Assembly (NCBI GenBank): GCA_937905915.1
Contig: CALCVR010000369.1
Location: 1 to 10,455 of the forward strand
Length of the DNA: 10,455 nucleotides
Direction: 5' to 3'
From: an uncultured Eubacteriaceae bacterium
GTDB taxonomy: Bacteria; Bacillota; Clostridia; Oscillospirales; Acutalibacteraceae
This document shows, piece by piece, positions 1-6,790 of this stretch; position 1 is the first letter of the stretch; each line of letters begins with the position of its first letter. Below the pieces are notes generated by a model. The model saw nothing but the letters and a program-made list of their open reading frames with translations, searched no databases and had not been told where the DNA came from. A program made the position numbers and the translations under genes.

Positions 1-90
1 ATTCTCTAGACAAAGGGACCGAGTTTGTAAAAGTGTAAAAGAACTGTGAATTTTTTGTAAAAATCATGACAATTTTGGTTATTTAGCGAA

Positions 91-119
91 TTGCAATTTT
101 TAGGTGAAATCGGTATACT
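91..119 (+). promoter_or_regulatory. Sigma-A-type promoter of the purine permease
   Basis: A -35 element TTGCAA (91-96; 4 of 6 consensus bases) and a -10 element TATACT (114-119; 5 of 6) are separated by the optimal 17 bases. Transcription would start near 126, giving a leader of about 55 bases before the permease ATG. The stretch upstream (24-62) is AT-rich and carries TTTGTAAAA twice, at 24-32 and 54-62, with a related GTGTAAAA at 33-40; whether these bind a regulator is unknown. Confidence 0.6.
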
Positions 120-133
120 AAAAAACAAGGAAT

Positions 134-155
134 GCCCGGCATATGGTTGTCGGGC
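134..155 (+). promoter_or_regulatory. Leader hairpin before the permease gene
   Basis: GCCCGGC (134-140) pairs with GTCGGGC (149-155), a 7-bp stem with one G-T pair and an 8-base loop. It occupies much of the short leader and is followed by the T-rich but interrupted TATTTATGTTT, so it is at best a weak terminator. It could protect the mRNA end or act as a small attenuator. I do not recognise it as a purine riboswitch: the three-way junction with its conserved loops does not fit in a 55-base leader. Confidence 0.45.
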
Positions 156-180
156 TATTTATGTTTAAGGAGGAATCTCT

Positions 181-1584
181 ATGGCAAGTAGCACCAAAGC
201 TCCACCGCGTACACCCATCCATCCAAAGGGCGACTTCTTCAACTTTAAGGGGACAGGCTCTAACCCTAAAACCGAAATTGTCGCCGGTTTGACCACCTTC
301 TTTACTATGGCCTACATCATCTTTGTCAATCCGCCGATGTTGGCCTCCACCGGTATGGATCAAAACGCCGTTTTGATCGCCACCTGTTTATCGGCCGCCA
401 TCGGCACTCTGTTGATGGCCTTGCTGTCAAACTATCCTTTTGCATTGGCTTCCGGCATGGGCCTCAACGCCTTTTTTGCCTATACAATCTGTGGTCAGAT
501 GGGGTATTCTTGGCAAGCAGGCTTAGCCGTTGTTTTTATCTCGGGTATTATTTTTATCATCATCACCGTCACCGGACTGCGCACCGCTATTGTCAATGCC
601 ATCCCGCTGCCGCTTAAAAAGGCCATCAGTGGTGGTATCGGTCTGTTTATCGCCTTCATCGGCCTCCAAAATGCCGGAATCGTGGGCAATGACGATAGCA
701 CCTTAGTCACCATGGGTAACCTGGGTAGTCCTACTACCATCCTGGCCATCATCGGCTTGGTCATCACCATTGCCTTTGTGGTATGGAAGGTCAAAGGCGG
801 TTTGCTTTTGAGCATCCTGACCACCTCCGTAGTAGGTGCCATCATGCAATATGGTTTCGGTATGCAGGTCGGTATGCCAAATGTGAGTGAAATCAGCTTT
901 AATTTGGATCTCTCTTTGGCTCCTACATTCGGCCAATTTATAGGTGGCTTCTCCACCTTGTTTGACGCCAGCAATGGCATAGGTGTTTTGATCTTCTCCA
1001 TTGTATCGGTTCTGCTTTCGCTGACCATGGTGGATATGTTCGACACCATTGGAACCCTGGTTGGCGCCGCCAGCAAGGGTAATTTCCTGGACAAAGACGG
1101 TAACCTTCCCAATGCCAACAAAGCCCTCTTGGCCGACGCTATCGCCACTTCGGCCGGCGCCGTGCTGGGTACCTCTACCGTCACCACCTATGTGGAATCC
1201 AGCTCCGGCATTTCCGAAGGCGGACGCACCGGCCTTACCGGTATCACCACCGCTGCCTGCTTTGTATTGGCTATTTTTGCAATGCCGCTTTTAGGCTTTG
1301 TTCCCACTGGCGCCACTGCTCCTATCCTCATCATTGTGGGTGTTATGATGGCAAGCTCCATTAAAGATATCGAATGGGGCGACATCGAAATCGCAATCCC
1401 TGCTTTCTTTACTCTGCTGATGATGCCTATGGCTTACAGTATCGCTGATGGTATTGCCTATGGATGTATCTCTTACACTGTCATCAAAGTAGTGCGTGGT
1501 CAGGCGAAAAAAGTCCATCCTGTTATGTATATTATCTCCGTCCTGTTCCTACTGCGTTACGTTATCCGATTGATTCAGATCTAA
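181..1584 (+). CDS. NCS2/AzgA-type purine base permease
   Basis: Probable proton-coupled importer of hypoxanthine, guanine or adenine in the cytoplasmic membrane, feeding purine salvage. The 467-residue length fits the AzgA branch (COG2252; PbuG/PbuO relatives) of nucleobase permeases. Seen in the protein: the N-terminal block TEIVAGLTTFFTMAYIIFVN (31-50), the GMGLNAFFAY block (92-101) and the SSSGISEGGRTGLT block (340-353), all typical of this branch, plus many hydrophobic stretches consistent with 12-14 membrane segments. The ATG at 181 is supported by AAGGAGGA at 167-174, six bases upstream. The gene has its own promoter and terminator, so it is probably monocistronic. Which purine it prefers cannot be decided from sequence, so no symbol is given. 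Antisense open frames within it are shadows. Confidence 0.93.
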   Translation: MASSTKAPPRTPIHPKGDFFNFKGTGSNPKTEIVAGLTTFFTMAYIIFVNPPMLASTGMDQNAVLIATCLSAAIGTLLMALLSNYPFALASGMGLNAFFAYTICGQMGYSWQAGLAVVFISGIIFIIITVTGLRTAIVNAIPLPLKKAISGGIGLFIAFIGLQNAGIVGNDDSTLVTMGNLGSPTTILAIIGLVITIAFVVWKVKGGLLLSILTTSVVGAIMQYGFGMQVGMPNVSEISFNLDLSLAPTFGQFIGGFSTLFDASNGIGVLIFSIVSVLLSLTMVDMFDTIGTLVGAASKGNFLDKDGNLPNANKALLADAIATSAGAVLGTSTVTTYVESSSGISEGGRTGLTGITTAACFVLAIFAMPLLGFVPTGATAPILIIVGVMMASSIKDIEWGDIEIAIPAFFTLLMMPMAYSIADGIAYGCISYTVIKVVRGQAKKVHPVMYIISVLFLLRYVIRLIQI

Positions 1585-1610
1585 GCGTTTACAAAAAACA
1601 ATGCAAGCTA

Positions 1611-1650
1611 AGCGCCTCTCCTTTCTTTATGCATGGGAGAGGCGCTTTTT
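1611..1650 (+). terminator. Rho-independent terminator after the permease
   Basis: AGCGCCTCTCC (1611-1621) pairs perfectly with GGAGAGGCGCT (1636-1646), an 11-bp GC-rich stem with a 14-base loop, followed by TTTTT (1646-1650). It lies 26 bases after the permease stop codon. Confidence 0.92.
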
Positions 1651-1691
1651 ATAAAATTACGCCTAAATATAGTTTGTATATCACATAAATA

Positions 1692-1721
1692 TGCAATAAT
1701 TTTGCAATACAGATGCGAATA
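1692..1721. repeat. Three short 11-bp-spaced repeats in an AT-rich gap
   Basis: TGCAATA at 1692-1698, TGCAATA at 1703-1709 and the related TGCGAATA at 1714-1721 begin exactly 11 bases apart, about one helical turn. They sit between two convergent genes, after the permease terminator, so a promoter-proximal role is unclear. The motif is short and AT-rich, so chance is a real possibility. Nothing else was recognised in the 1651-1790 stretch. Confidence 0.3.
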
Positions 1722-1774
1722 AGTCAATTCCAAATATGATTAACAGTAGTAAAAAATGAAATGGAAAAATTGTA

Positions 1775-1808
1775 GAAAAAAGAAGCGGAATTTCTGTAAA
1801 ATACAGAA
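1775..1808 (-). terminator. Weak terminator candidate for the minus-strand gene
   Basis: TTCTGTA (1792-1798) and TACAGAA (1802-1808) form a perfect 7-bp stem with a 3-base loop. Read on the minus strand it is followed by ATTCCGC and then TTCTTTTTT (1783-1775). The T tract starts late and the stem is AT-rich, so termination may be inefficient. It lies 28 bases beyond the stop codon of the minus-strand gene. On the plus strand the hairpin is followed by GCGTTTCTTTTG, so it could also act weakly in that direction. Confidence 0.4.
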
Positions 1809-1835
1809 GCGTTTCTTTTGTGTTTGACAAGAGAT

Positions 1836-2354
1836 CTAAAAGGCAAAACCGTGTTCAGGATCCCGGCCGGAGAAGAGCAGGATGGCGCAGGATGCCATAA
1901 TGGAATAAGCACTTTGGGCACGGCTGAGGCGGATGGGGATATCTCCGGGCTCAATGGGACGTCCATCTAAAGCCGTCAAATGACGTTGGACGCTGACTAC
2001 AGCTTCGTGATCACGTAGGCTGGAAACGCTGAAGGTATCTTTGGAAGAAAGCCCACAACAGATGGCGGTGTGGGAAGAGGACATAAGCGAACACAATGCA
2101 GCTGTGTTGGTGGACTCCACCAAACAAGGAACTCCGTCGGGAATGCGAAACCCCGTGGAGGCGGGGGACTTGGTGCCGAACACTACAATACCTTTCATCA
2201 ATTCCAATCGGATGAGCTGTCCGCTTTGGGATAACACAAATTGAGGACAATCTTCCATAGGACAACATCCTACTCGTTCCCAGGTGTGGTATTGAACGCC
2301 GCCGTTTTTTGCCAGGGCAGAGATCGGACAATCCGCCATGGCCGTCTTGATCAT
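1836..2354 (-). CDS. Unrecognised cysteine-rich protein (172 aa)
   Basis: I do not recognise this family. The reading frame looks real: it is the only long frame in this region with codon use like the neighbouring genes, and it is flanked by AT-rich gaps. The 172-residue product has nine cysteines (9, 30, 31, 36, 77, 88, 99, 100, 156), including a compact GCCPMEDCP block at 29-37 and a second CC pair at 99-100, which could bind metal, form disulfides or hold a cofactor. There is no signal peptide or clear membrane helix, though 149-161 is hydrophobic near the C-terminus. The ATG at 2354 lacks a ribosome binding site. A better start, ATG at 2373 with AAAGGCGGTG (2387-2378) four bases upstream, lies in another frame; one extra base near 2338-2344 would explain this, so the gene may be frameshifted at its 5' end. 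It stands alone, divergent from the GH92 gene. Confidence 0.7.
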   Translation of the reverse strand: MIKTAMADCPISALAKNGGVQYHTWERVGCCPMEDCPQFVLSQSGQLIRLELMKGIVVFGTKSPASTGFRIPDGVPCLVESTNTAALCSLMSSSHTAICCGLSSKDTFSVSSLRDHEAVVSVQRHLTALDGRPIEPGDIPIRLSRAQSAYSIMASCAILLFSGRDPEHGFAF

Positions 2355-2373
2355 AAACTACCACATTGGTCAT

Positions 2374-2425
2374 ACTACACCGCCTTTGGCCTAGAATTAT
2401 TCTCAGTATCTGTAGATCCAGACAA
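2374..2425 (-). promoter_or_regulatory. Promoter and RBS candidate for the cysteine-rich gene
   Basis: On the minus strand, TTGTCT (2425-2420; 4 of 6 -35 bases) and AATAAT (2401-2396; 5 of 6 -10 bases) are 18 bases apart. The start near 2389 would leave a leader of only about 16 bases. AAAGGCGGTG (2387-2378) is a one-mismatch version of a strong Shine-Dalgarno and is placed for the ATG at 2373, not for the in-frame ATG at 2354. The promoter call is tentative because the whole region is AT-rich. Confidence 0.35.
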
Positions 2426-2533
2426 AATATGTATTCTAAAAAATTAATTTTAGGCATTTTAATTTAAATAATTTACGAAATGAATGACTTGTGATAATTT
2501 TGATTAATTATAAAACAAAAACAATCTGAAATA

Positions 2534-2562
2534 TTGAAATAAAAATAAAAAAGGATTATAAT
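2534..2562 (+). promoter_or_regulatory. Near-consensus promoter of the GH92 gene
   Basis: TTGAAA (2534-2539; 5 of 6) and a perfect TATAAT (2557-2562) are separated by 17 bases. Transcription would begin near 2569, which rules out the upstream TTG at 2566 as a practical start codon and places the inverted repeat at 2586-2607 in the 5' leader. The strength of this promoter suggests control by a repressor or by leader structure. Confidence 0.75.
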
Positions 2563-2585
2563 GACTTGAAGAGGGAGCCAACTCA

Positions 2586-2607
2586 GATCAATGGCCCAAC
2601 ATTGATC
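2586..2607 (+). promoter_or_regulatory. Perfect inverted repeat in the GH92 leader
   Basis: GATCAATG (2586-2593) and CATTGATC (2600-2607) are perfect 8-bp arms around the 6-base centre GCCCAA. It lies roughly +18 to +39 from the predicted transcription start and about 20 bases before the ATG at 2626. It could be a DNA operator, where a bound repressor blocks transcription, or an RNA hairpin. There is no T tract behind it, so it is not a terminator. It does not match the catabolite-response element consensus. Confidence 0.5.
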
Positions 2608-2625
2608 CACAAAATAGAAGAATTT

Positions 2626-2835
2626 ATGTATAATAACAAAATGAAAAGGCTCAAAAGGCTTTTGGCAATCGCCATGATCTTGGCGCTCTCTCTAGGCGTA
2701 TTGCCAATTGCGGAGGCTGTGAATTCCACACCGAACGAGACATATTCCCACATCGATTATGTCAGCCCCACCCTTTGGCATGACAAAATGGACACCCCAG
2801 ACCCGTCAAAACGCCATTGGTACCGCCGCTTATGA
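2626..2835 (+). pseudogene. Signal-peptide fragment of the broken GH92 gene
   Basis: From the ATG at 2626 (an in-frame ATG at 2641 is an alternative; both have weak ribosome binding sites) this frame encodes a lysine/arginine-rich start, a hydrophobic core (LLAIAMILALSLGVL) and a cleavage-like AEA near residue 31. This is a typical Sec signal peptide. It continues into YSHIDYVSP (to 2769), which resembles the first strand of GH92 enzymes, and then departs from the family and stops at 2833-2835. The rest of the enzyme continues in the +1 frame from about 2771. I read this as the true N-terminus of the mannosidase that follows, cut off by a small deletion. It is not an independent gene. Confidence 0.75.
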
Positions 2836-5686
2836 GTACAACGACAAGTATATCACTGGCTTCCAGGCCACCCATCAGGCTGCCATCTGGATGGGCGATT
2901 GGGGTTATTTTACCATGATGCCCGGGGTGGATTCGGTCAAAACAAGCGCTACCGACCGTCGTCTGGCCTATACCCATGACGATGAGGTGGTAAGCCCTTA
3001 TTACTACTCGGTCAATATGGACGCAGGAAACAACCGCACCATTACCGGGGAAATGACGGCAACCTCCCGTTCGGCCGTGATTCGGTTTACCTATCCAGAA
3101 AACGATATGGCCAACATCTATCTGGAGATGACCCGCAGCGGACAAAATGGTAGTATTGTCATCGATCCGGAAAAAGGCGAGATCTACGGCTACAATCCCC
3201 ATCGCATGGATTCCCATCTGGGTGGAACATCCCTGCCTAATTTTAAGGGATATTATGTCATCCAGTTCTCCAAGCCCTTCAAGACTTCAGGCGTCACCCA
3301 GGACGGCGCTTTACAAGAGGGCGTCTATGAAGCGACCGGTAATAACATGGGCGCTTACGTCACCTTTGACACTGCTCAAGGCGAAGCGGTGGAGGCGCGC
3401 GTCGCCTCTTCCTTCATCAGCTTTGACCAAGCCCGCGACAATCTCAAGCGGGAACAGTACGACGGCGATACCCAGATGACCTTTGACCAGGTAAAACAGT
3501 CGGTTAAGGATATTTGGGAGGATAAGCTCAGCGTCATCGATATCGAGGGCGCTTCTGATGAAGAAATGCACATTTTTTACACCGCCATGTACCACAGCCT
3601 CCAGTACCCGGTGGAATTCTCCGAGTACGGCCGGTACTACAGCGCCTATGACGATTCCATCCACGTGGGGGATTCCTACACTTCCTTCTCGCTGTGGGAT
3701 ACCTTCCGTGCCCAAAACAGCTTTCTGACCCTGGTGGCTCCGGAAAGGGTTCCCGGCATGGTCAATTCCCTCATCAACGCCTATCATGAGGGCGGCTACA
3801 TGCCCAAGTGGCCTAACCCGTCCTATACCAATATTATGATCGGCACCCCTGCTGATTCCATTGTAGCCGAATCGGTTAACAAAGGACTTGTGGACGGCGT
3901 GGATCTGGAACAGGCCTATGAAGCTGTCTTAAAGGATGGTATGGTCCCGCCTGAGAACGATCAAAACACTTGGTGGGGAGACCGTCAAACCGGCGTTCCA
4001 TATGAAGCCCGCGCAGGACTGAGCTACTACATGGAACTTGGTTACATTCCGGTTGACAAGACGGCCGAAGCCGGTTCCAATACCTTAGAAGGCGCTTACG
4101 AAGACTGGTGTATTGCCCAGGTGGCCAAAGCCCTTGGCAAACAGGACGATTACGAGTACTTTATCCAGCGCAGCCAGAACTACAAAAACATGTACAATCC
4201 TGAAACCCATCATTTGCAGGGCCGTAACTTTGGGGGAGATTTTGTAGACGGCGGCTGGACCGAAGGCCATCAGATGAACTACGCTTACTGCGTGCTCCAG
4301 GATCCCACCGGCCTAATGAACCTGATGGGCGAAAACTTTAACAGCATCCTGGACAATTACTTTGCCACTGGCAAAAACTTCCACGCCAATGAACCTTCCC
4401 ATCACTACGCTTATCTCTACGATTTCAGCGGCAAGCCTTGGGAAGCACAGCGTCTGGTGCGCCAGATCGCCGATGAGAACTATGCAAACGATCCGGCCGC
4501 CGGTATGACCGGCAATTCCGACTGCGGGCAGATGTCCTCTTGGTACCTGTTTACCTCCATGGGTTTCTATCCCTTCAATCCGGCTTCGGGGGAATACATG
4601 ATTGGAAGCCCCTTCTTTGACAAGGTCACCATCCACAGCGGCGACAAGGACTTTGAAATCATTGCACACAACAATTCTGAGGAGAACATGTACATCCAGT
4701 CCGCCACTCTCAACAGCGAAGCTTTGGATATCCCAGTTCTGACTCATGAGCAGATCGTCAATGGTGGCAAGATCGAGTTTGAAATGGGAGCCGAGCCTTC
4801 CGATTGGGGTTCCGGCTATCAGAAGGAAGCCTTGCCCACTTATGAAGACACCAAGACCCCCGATCTACCCGATAGCTGGACAGAGGAGGACCCGGAAGAA
4901 CCGGAGGTAAGCGACAACTTGGCGTTACTTGCCAATCCCTGCACCAGCGATGCCCCGTGGGCGTCGGCCGATATCGGCGGAAGTCCTGACAAAATTAACG
5001 ACGGCAATATCCAAACCGGATTTTTGTCGGATGGGATGCCGCTTCCCGCCTACTTCACCTTGACCTGGGAGGAACCCCAGTCCTTTGACTCCATGTGGCT
5101 GTACGCCAACTACAACAAACAGCAGGCCCCTTATCATTGGGACATTGAGGTTTCGGAAAACGGCGTGGACAATTGGCAGAAGATCAGCACAGTGGAGGAC
5201 GCCAACTGGGAGACCAGTCAGGAATCCCGGGAAGGCAAGGAATTCGCCTTTGACCGTGTGGAGAACGTCAAGGGATTGCGCATCAAGGTCAACAAAGCTC
5301 ACAGCGATTGGGGGCATTATACCATCCACGAGATCAAGGTCTACGACTCGGCCAATCGCAAACCCACCGTCACCACTGGATTCTATAAGAACAGTGTGTC
5401 CGACATCAACCGGACCATTGCCCTATCCTCGGGCGAGATGATTGCAAATGCTACCATTGAAAGTGCCGCTGAACTGAAAGGTGATGTCGTGTTGGCAGCA
5501 GCGCTGTACAAGGACGGCCGTATGGTGGATACTTCGGTGGAAAAGGTCGCCCTTTCCGGCAATAAGACGGATGTATCGGTGATCTTTGAGGTGCCTGAGG
5601 ATGATTTGACCCGATACGAAGCAAGGCTCATGTTGCTGGATGGTTCCACCAGCGCGCCTATGGTGGGGTCCACTACCATTCGATAA
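2759..5686 (+). CDS. GH92 alpha-mannosidase body, probably a pseudogene
   Basis: Family GH92 enzymes are calcium-dependent exo-alpha-mannosidases acting on mannose-rich glycans. This 975-residue frame carries the typical PFGMTKWTP block (about 5-13), SLWDTFRA (about 309-316), NEPSHHYAYLYDF (544-556; E545 is the likely general acid) and GNSDCGQMSSWY (585-596; catalytic-base region). A discoidin/F5-8C-like domain follows at about 720-863 (from NLALLANP to EIKVYD), then a beta-rich C-terminal module to 975 common in secreted clostridial enzymes. The ATG at 2759 has no ribosome binding site and no signal peptide; a signal peptide lies upstream in another frame. The glycine-rich segment normally between the first strand and PFGM is missing, so translation from the native start would not reach this body. 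A sequencing or assembly error remains possible. A strong promoter precedes it and a strong terminator follows. Confidence 0.88.
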   Translation: MSAPPFGMTKWTPQTRQNAIGTAAYEYNDKYITGFQATHQAAIWMGDWGYFTMMPGVDSVKTSATDRRLAYTHDDEVVSPYYYSVNMDAGNNRTITGEMTATSRSAVIRFTYPENDMANIYLEMTRSGQNGSIVIDPEKGEIYGYNPHRMDSHLGGTSLPNFKGYYVIQFSKPFKTSGVTQDGALQEGVYEATGNNMGAYVTFDTAQGEAVEARVASSFISFDQARDNLKREQYDGDTQMTFDQVKQSVKDIWEDKLSVIDIEGASDEEMHIFYTAMYHSLQYPVEFSEYGRYYSAYDDSIHVGDSYTSFSLWDTFRAQNSFLTLVAPERVPGMVNSLINAYHEGGYMPKWPNPSYTNIMIGTPADSIVAESVNKGLVDGVDLEQAYEAVLKDGMVPPENDQNTWWGDRQTGVPYEARAGLSYYMELGYIPVDKTAEAGSNTLEGAYEDWCIAQVAKALGKQDDYEYFIQRSQNYKNMYNPETHHLQGRNFGGDFVDGGWTEGHQMNYAYCVLQDPTGLMNLMGENFNSILDNYFATGKNFHANEPSHHYAYLYDFSGKPWEAQRLVRQIADENYANDPAAGMTGNSDCGQMSSWYLFTSMGFYPFNPASGEYMIGSPFFDKVTIHSGDKDFEIIAHNNSEENMYIQSATLNSEALDIPVLTHEQIVNGGKIEFEMGAEPSDWGSGYQKEALPTYEDTKTPDLPDSWTEEDPEEPEVSDNLALLANPCTSDAPWASADIGGSPDKINDGNIQTGFLSDGMPLPAYFTLTWEEPQSFDSMWLYANYNKQQAPYHWDIEVSENGVDNWQKISTVEDANWETSQESREGKEFAFDRVENVKGLRIKVNKAHSDWGHYTIHEIKVYDSANRKPTVTTGFYKNSVSDINRTIALSSGEMIANATIESAAELKGDVVLAAALYKDGRMVDTSVEKVALSGNKTDVSVIFEVPEDDLTRYEARLMLLDGSTSAPMVGSTTIR

Positions 5687-5761
5687 AAAATCCTAATTAC
5701 CTGTTAGTAGGCAAAGGAATCATTTGTTCAGCGTACTACTCTTTTTTACCTTCTTTCTTTT

Positions 5762-5798
5762 CCCTGTCGCTTTCTCCTAGAGAGCGACGGGGTTTTTT
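5762..5798 (+). terminator. Rho-independent terminator after GH92
   Basis: A 14-bp stem is formed by 5762-5775 and 5779-5792, with two G-T pairs and a CCT loop, followed by TTTTTT (5793-5798). It ends the GH92 transcript about 75 bases after the stop codon and isolates the next operon. The intervening 5687-5761 stretch is T-rich and holds nothing else recognised. Confidence 0.9.
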
Positions 5799-5873
5799 AT
5801 AGGATACATTGCAACGGATAAAAACCGGGTATCCAGAACGGGGACAGCCTGGAGCCTTTTTGGCAAAACATCA

Positions 5874-5902
5874 TTGGCAAGAAGGACAAGGTATGGTACA
5901 CT
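5874..5902 (+). promoter_or_regulatory. Promoter of the metallophosphoesterase operon
   Basis: TTGGCA (5874-5879; 5 of 6) and TACACT (5897-5902; 4 of 6) are separated by 17 bases, with a start expected near 5909 and a leader of about 30 bases. The spacer contains GGACAAGGTATG (5884-5895), a 12-base word that recurs in the pyrC promoter at 7618-7629. Confidence 0.5.
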
Positions 5903-5938
5903 CAATATGAATCTAAGATAAAAGCAACAGGAGGATCT

Positions 5939-6790
5939 ATGTGGGTTTGGATTGTAGTATTGGTGATCATAGCGGGGCTTTTATTGTGGTGGATCAGCAA
6001 TCGCTGGTTGTGCGTATCTCGCCGAGACCTTTCTTTGGATTGGCTTCCGCCGGCTTGGGACAACGTCCGGATCCTGCACCTCAGCGACCTTCATTCCTCC
6101 CGTTACGGCAAACACAATGAAAAATTGGCTGCCCGGATCCGGGAGCTGCATCCCGATTTTATTTTGGCTCCCGGGGATCTGTGCGACCGGTTTGCCAAAC
6201 GGGGGGACGCCTTTTTGGATCTTTTGGAACAGCTCAAGGGGGAATTCCCCATTTATGTTTCCATCGGCAACCACGAGCTGCGGGTGGAACAAAATGCCCC
6301 TGAAAACTATAGGATCTTTCGTGAGTCCCTCTCACAAAAAGGTGTGACAGTGCTGGACAACACATCGGTCGTCCTGGAACGGCAAGGGCAATGCCTGCGT
6401 CTTTATGGCATCAACCAGCCCCTATCCATCTATTATCAGCATGGGACGCTCCAGCGGGTAGAGGATTATTTGGGGGAGAGGGACCCCGCTTATCCCGCCC
6501 TGCTGCTGGCTCACGATCCCAGGTGGCTGGAACGGTACGCACATTGGGGGGCGTCCCTGGTGCTGGCGGGGCACATCCATGGCGGTATGCTGCGTCTGCC
6601 TTTGATCGGAGGGGTGTATTCCCCGGACAAAACCTTTTTTCCCCAATACGACGCCGGCGTCTTTACAAAGGATGGCTGCACCATGGTGGTCAGCCGAGGG
6701 GCAGGGGATTCGAGGCCCTTCCGCATCGGGTCCTTGCCGGAGATGGTGCTTTTAACGCTACATACAAAACGAGGTGACGTAGACGTATGA
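5939..6790 (+). CDS. Membrane-anchored metallophosphoesterase (YkuE-like)
   Basis: A calcineurin-like metallophosphoesterase of 283 residues. A hydrophobic helix at residues 2-20 (tryptophan-rich, no cleavage site) would anchor it in the membrane; the basic NRW and SRR residues after it suggest the catalytic domain may be cytoplasmic, but topology is not certain. The dinuclear-metal motifs are all present: DLH (D50, H52), GD (D80), GNHE (N111, H112), H192, and GHIHGG (H212, H214). The arrangement resembles YkuE/YaeI-type proteins near UDP-2,3-diacylglucosamine pyrophosphatases, but a Gram-positive host would not make lipid A, so the substrate is unknown; a phospholipid or cell-wall precursor phosphate is an inference. 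AGGAGGA (5930-5936) two bases before the ATG supports the start. The stop overlaps the next start (ATGA). Confidence 0.9.
   Translation: MWVWIVVLVIIAGLLLWWISNRWLCVSRRDLSLDWLPPAWDNVRILHLSDLHSSRYGKHNEKLAARIRELHPDFILAPGDLCDRFAKRGDAFLDLLEQLKGEFPIYVSIGNHELRVEQNAPENYRIFRESLSQKGVTVLDNTSVVLERQGQCLRLYGINQPLSIYYQHGTLQRVEDYLGERDPAYPALLLAHDPRWLERYAHWGASLVLAGHIHGGMLRLPLIGGVYSPDKTFFPQYDAGVFTKDGCTMVVSRGAGDSRPFRIGSLPEMVLLTLHTKRGDVDV

Noticed and set aside
120..180. Purine riboswitch before the NCS2 permease
   Set aside because: Permeases of this type are often riboswitch-controlled, but the leader after the predicted start is only about 55 bases and has one hairpin, with no three-way junction or conserved loop sequences.
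495..1187. Antisense 230-residue open frame within the permease
   Set aside because: Biased composition, no ribosome binding site, and it lies opposite a clearly recognised gene; a shadow frame.
2011..2457. 148-residue minus-strand frame starting MPKINFLEY
   Set aside because: Its first part is AT-rich intergenic sequence and its later part is out of frame with the cysteine-rich gene. Only the segment from the ATG at 2373 is of interest, as the possible true start of that gene.
2561..2625. Start of the GH92 protein at TTG 2566, or a mini-ORF at ATG 2561 (ATG ACT TGA)
   Set aside because: Both overlap or precede the predicted transcription start set by TTGAAA-17-TATAAT, and a start at 2566 would put about 20 non-signal residues before the signal peptide.
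2759..2785. Programmed +1 frameshift joining the two GH92 parts
   Set aside because: It would restore the frame but not the missing glycine-rich family segment; deletion explains both.
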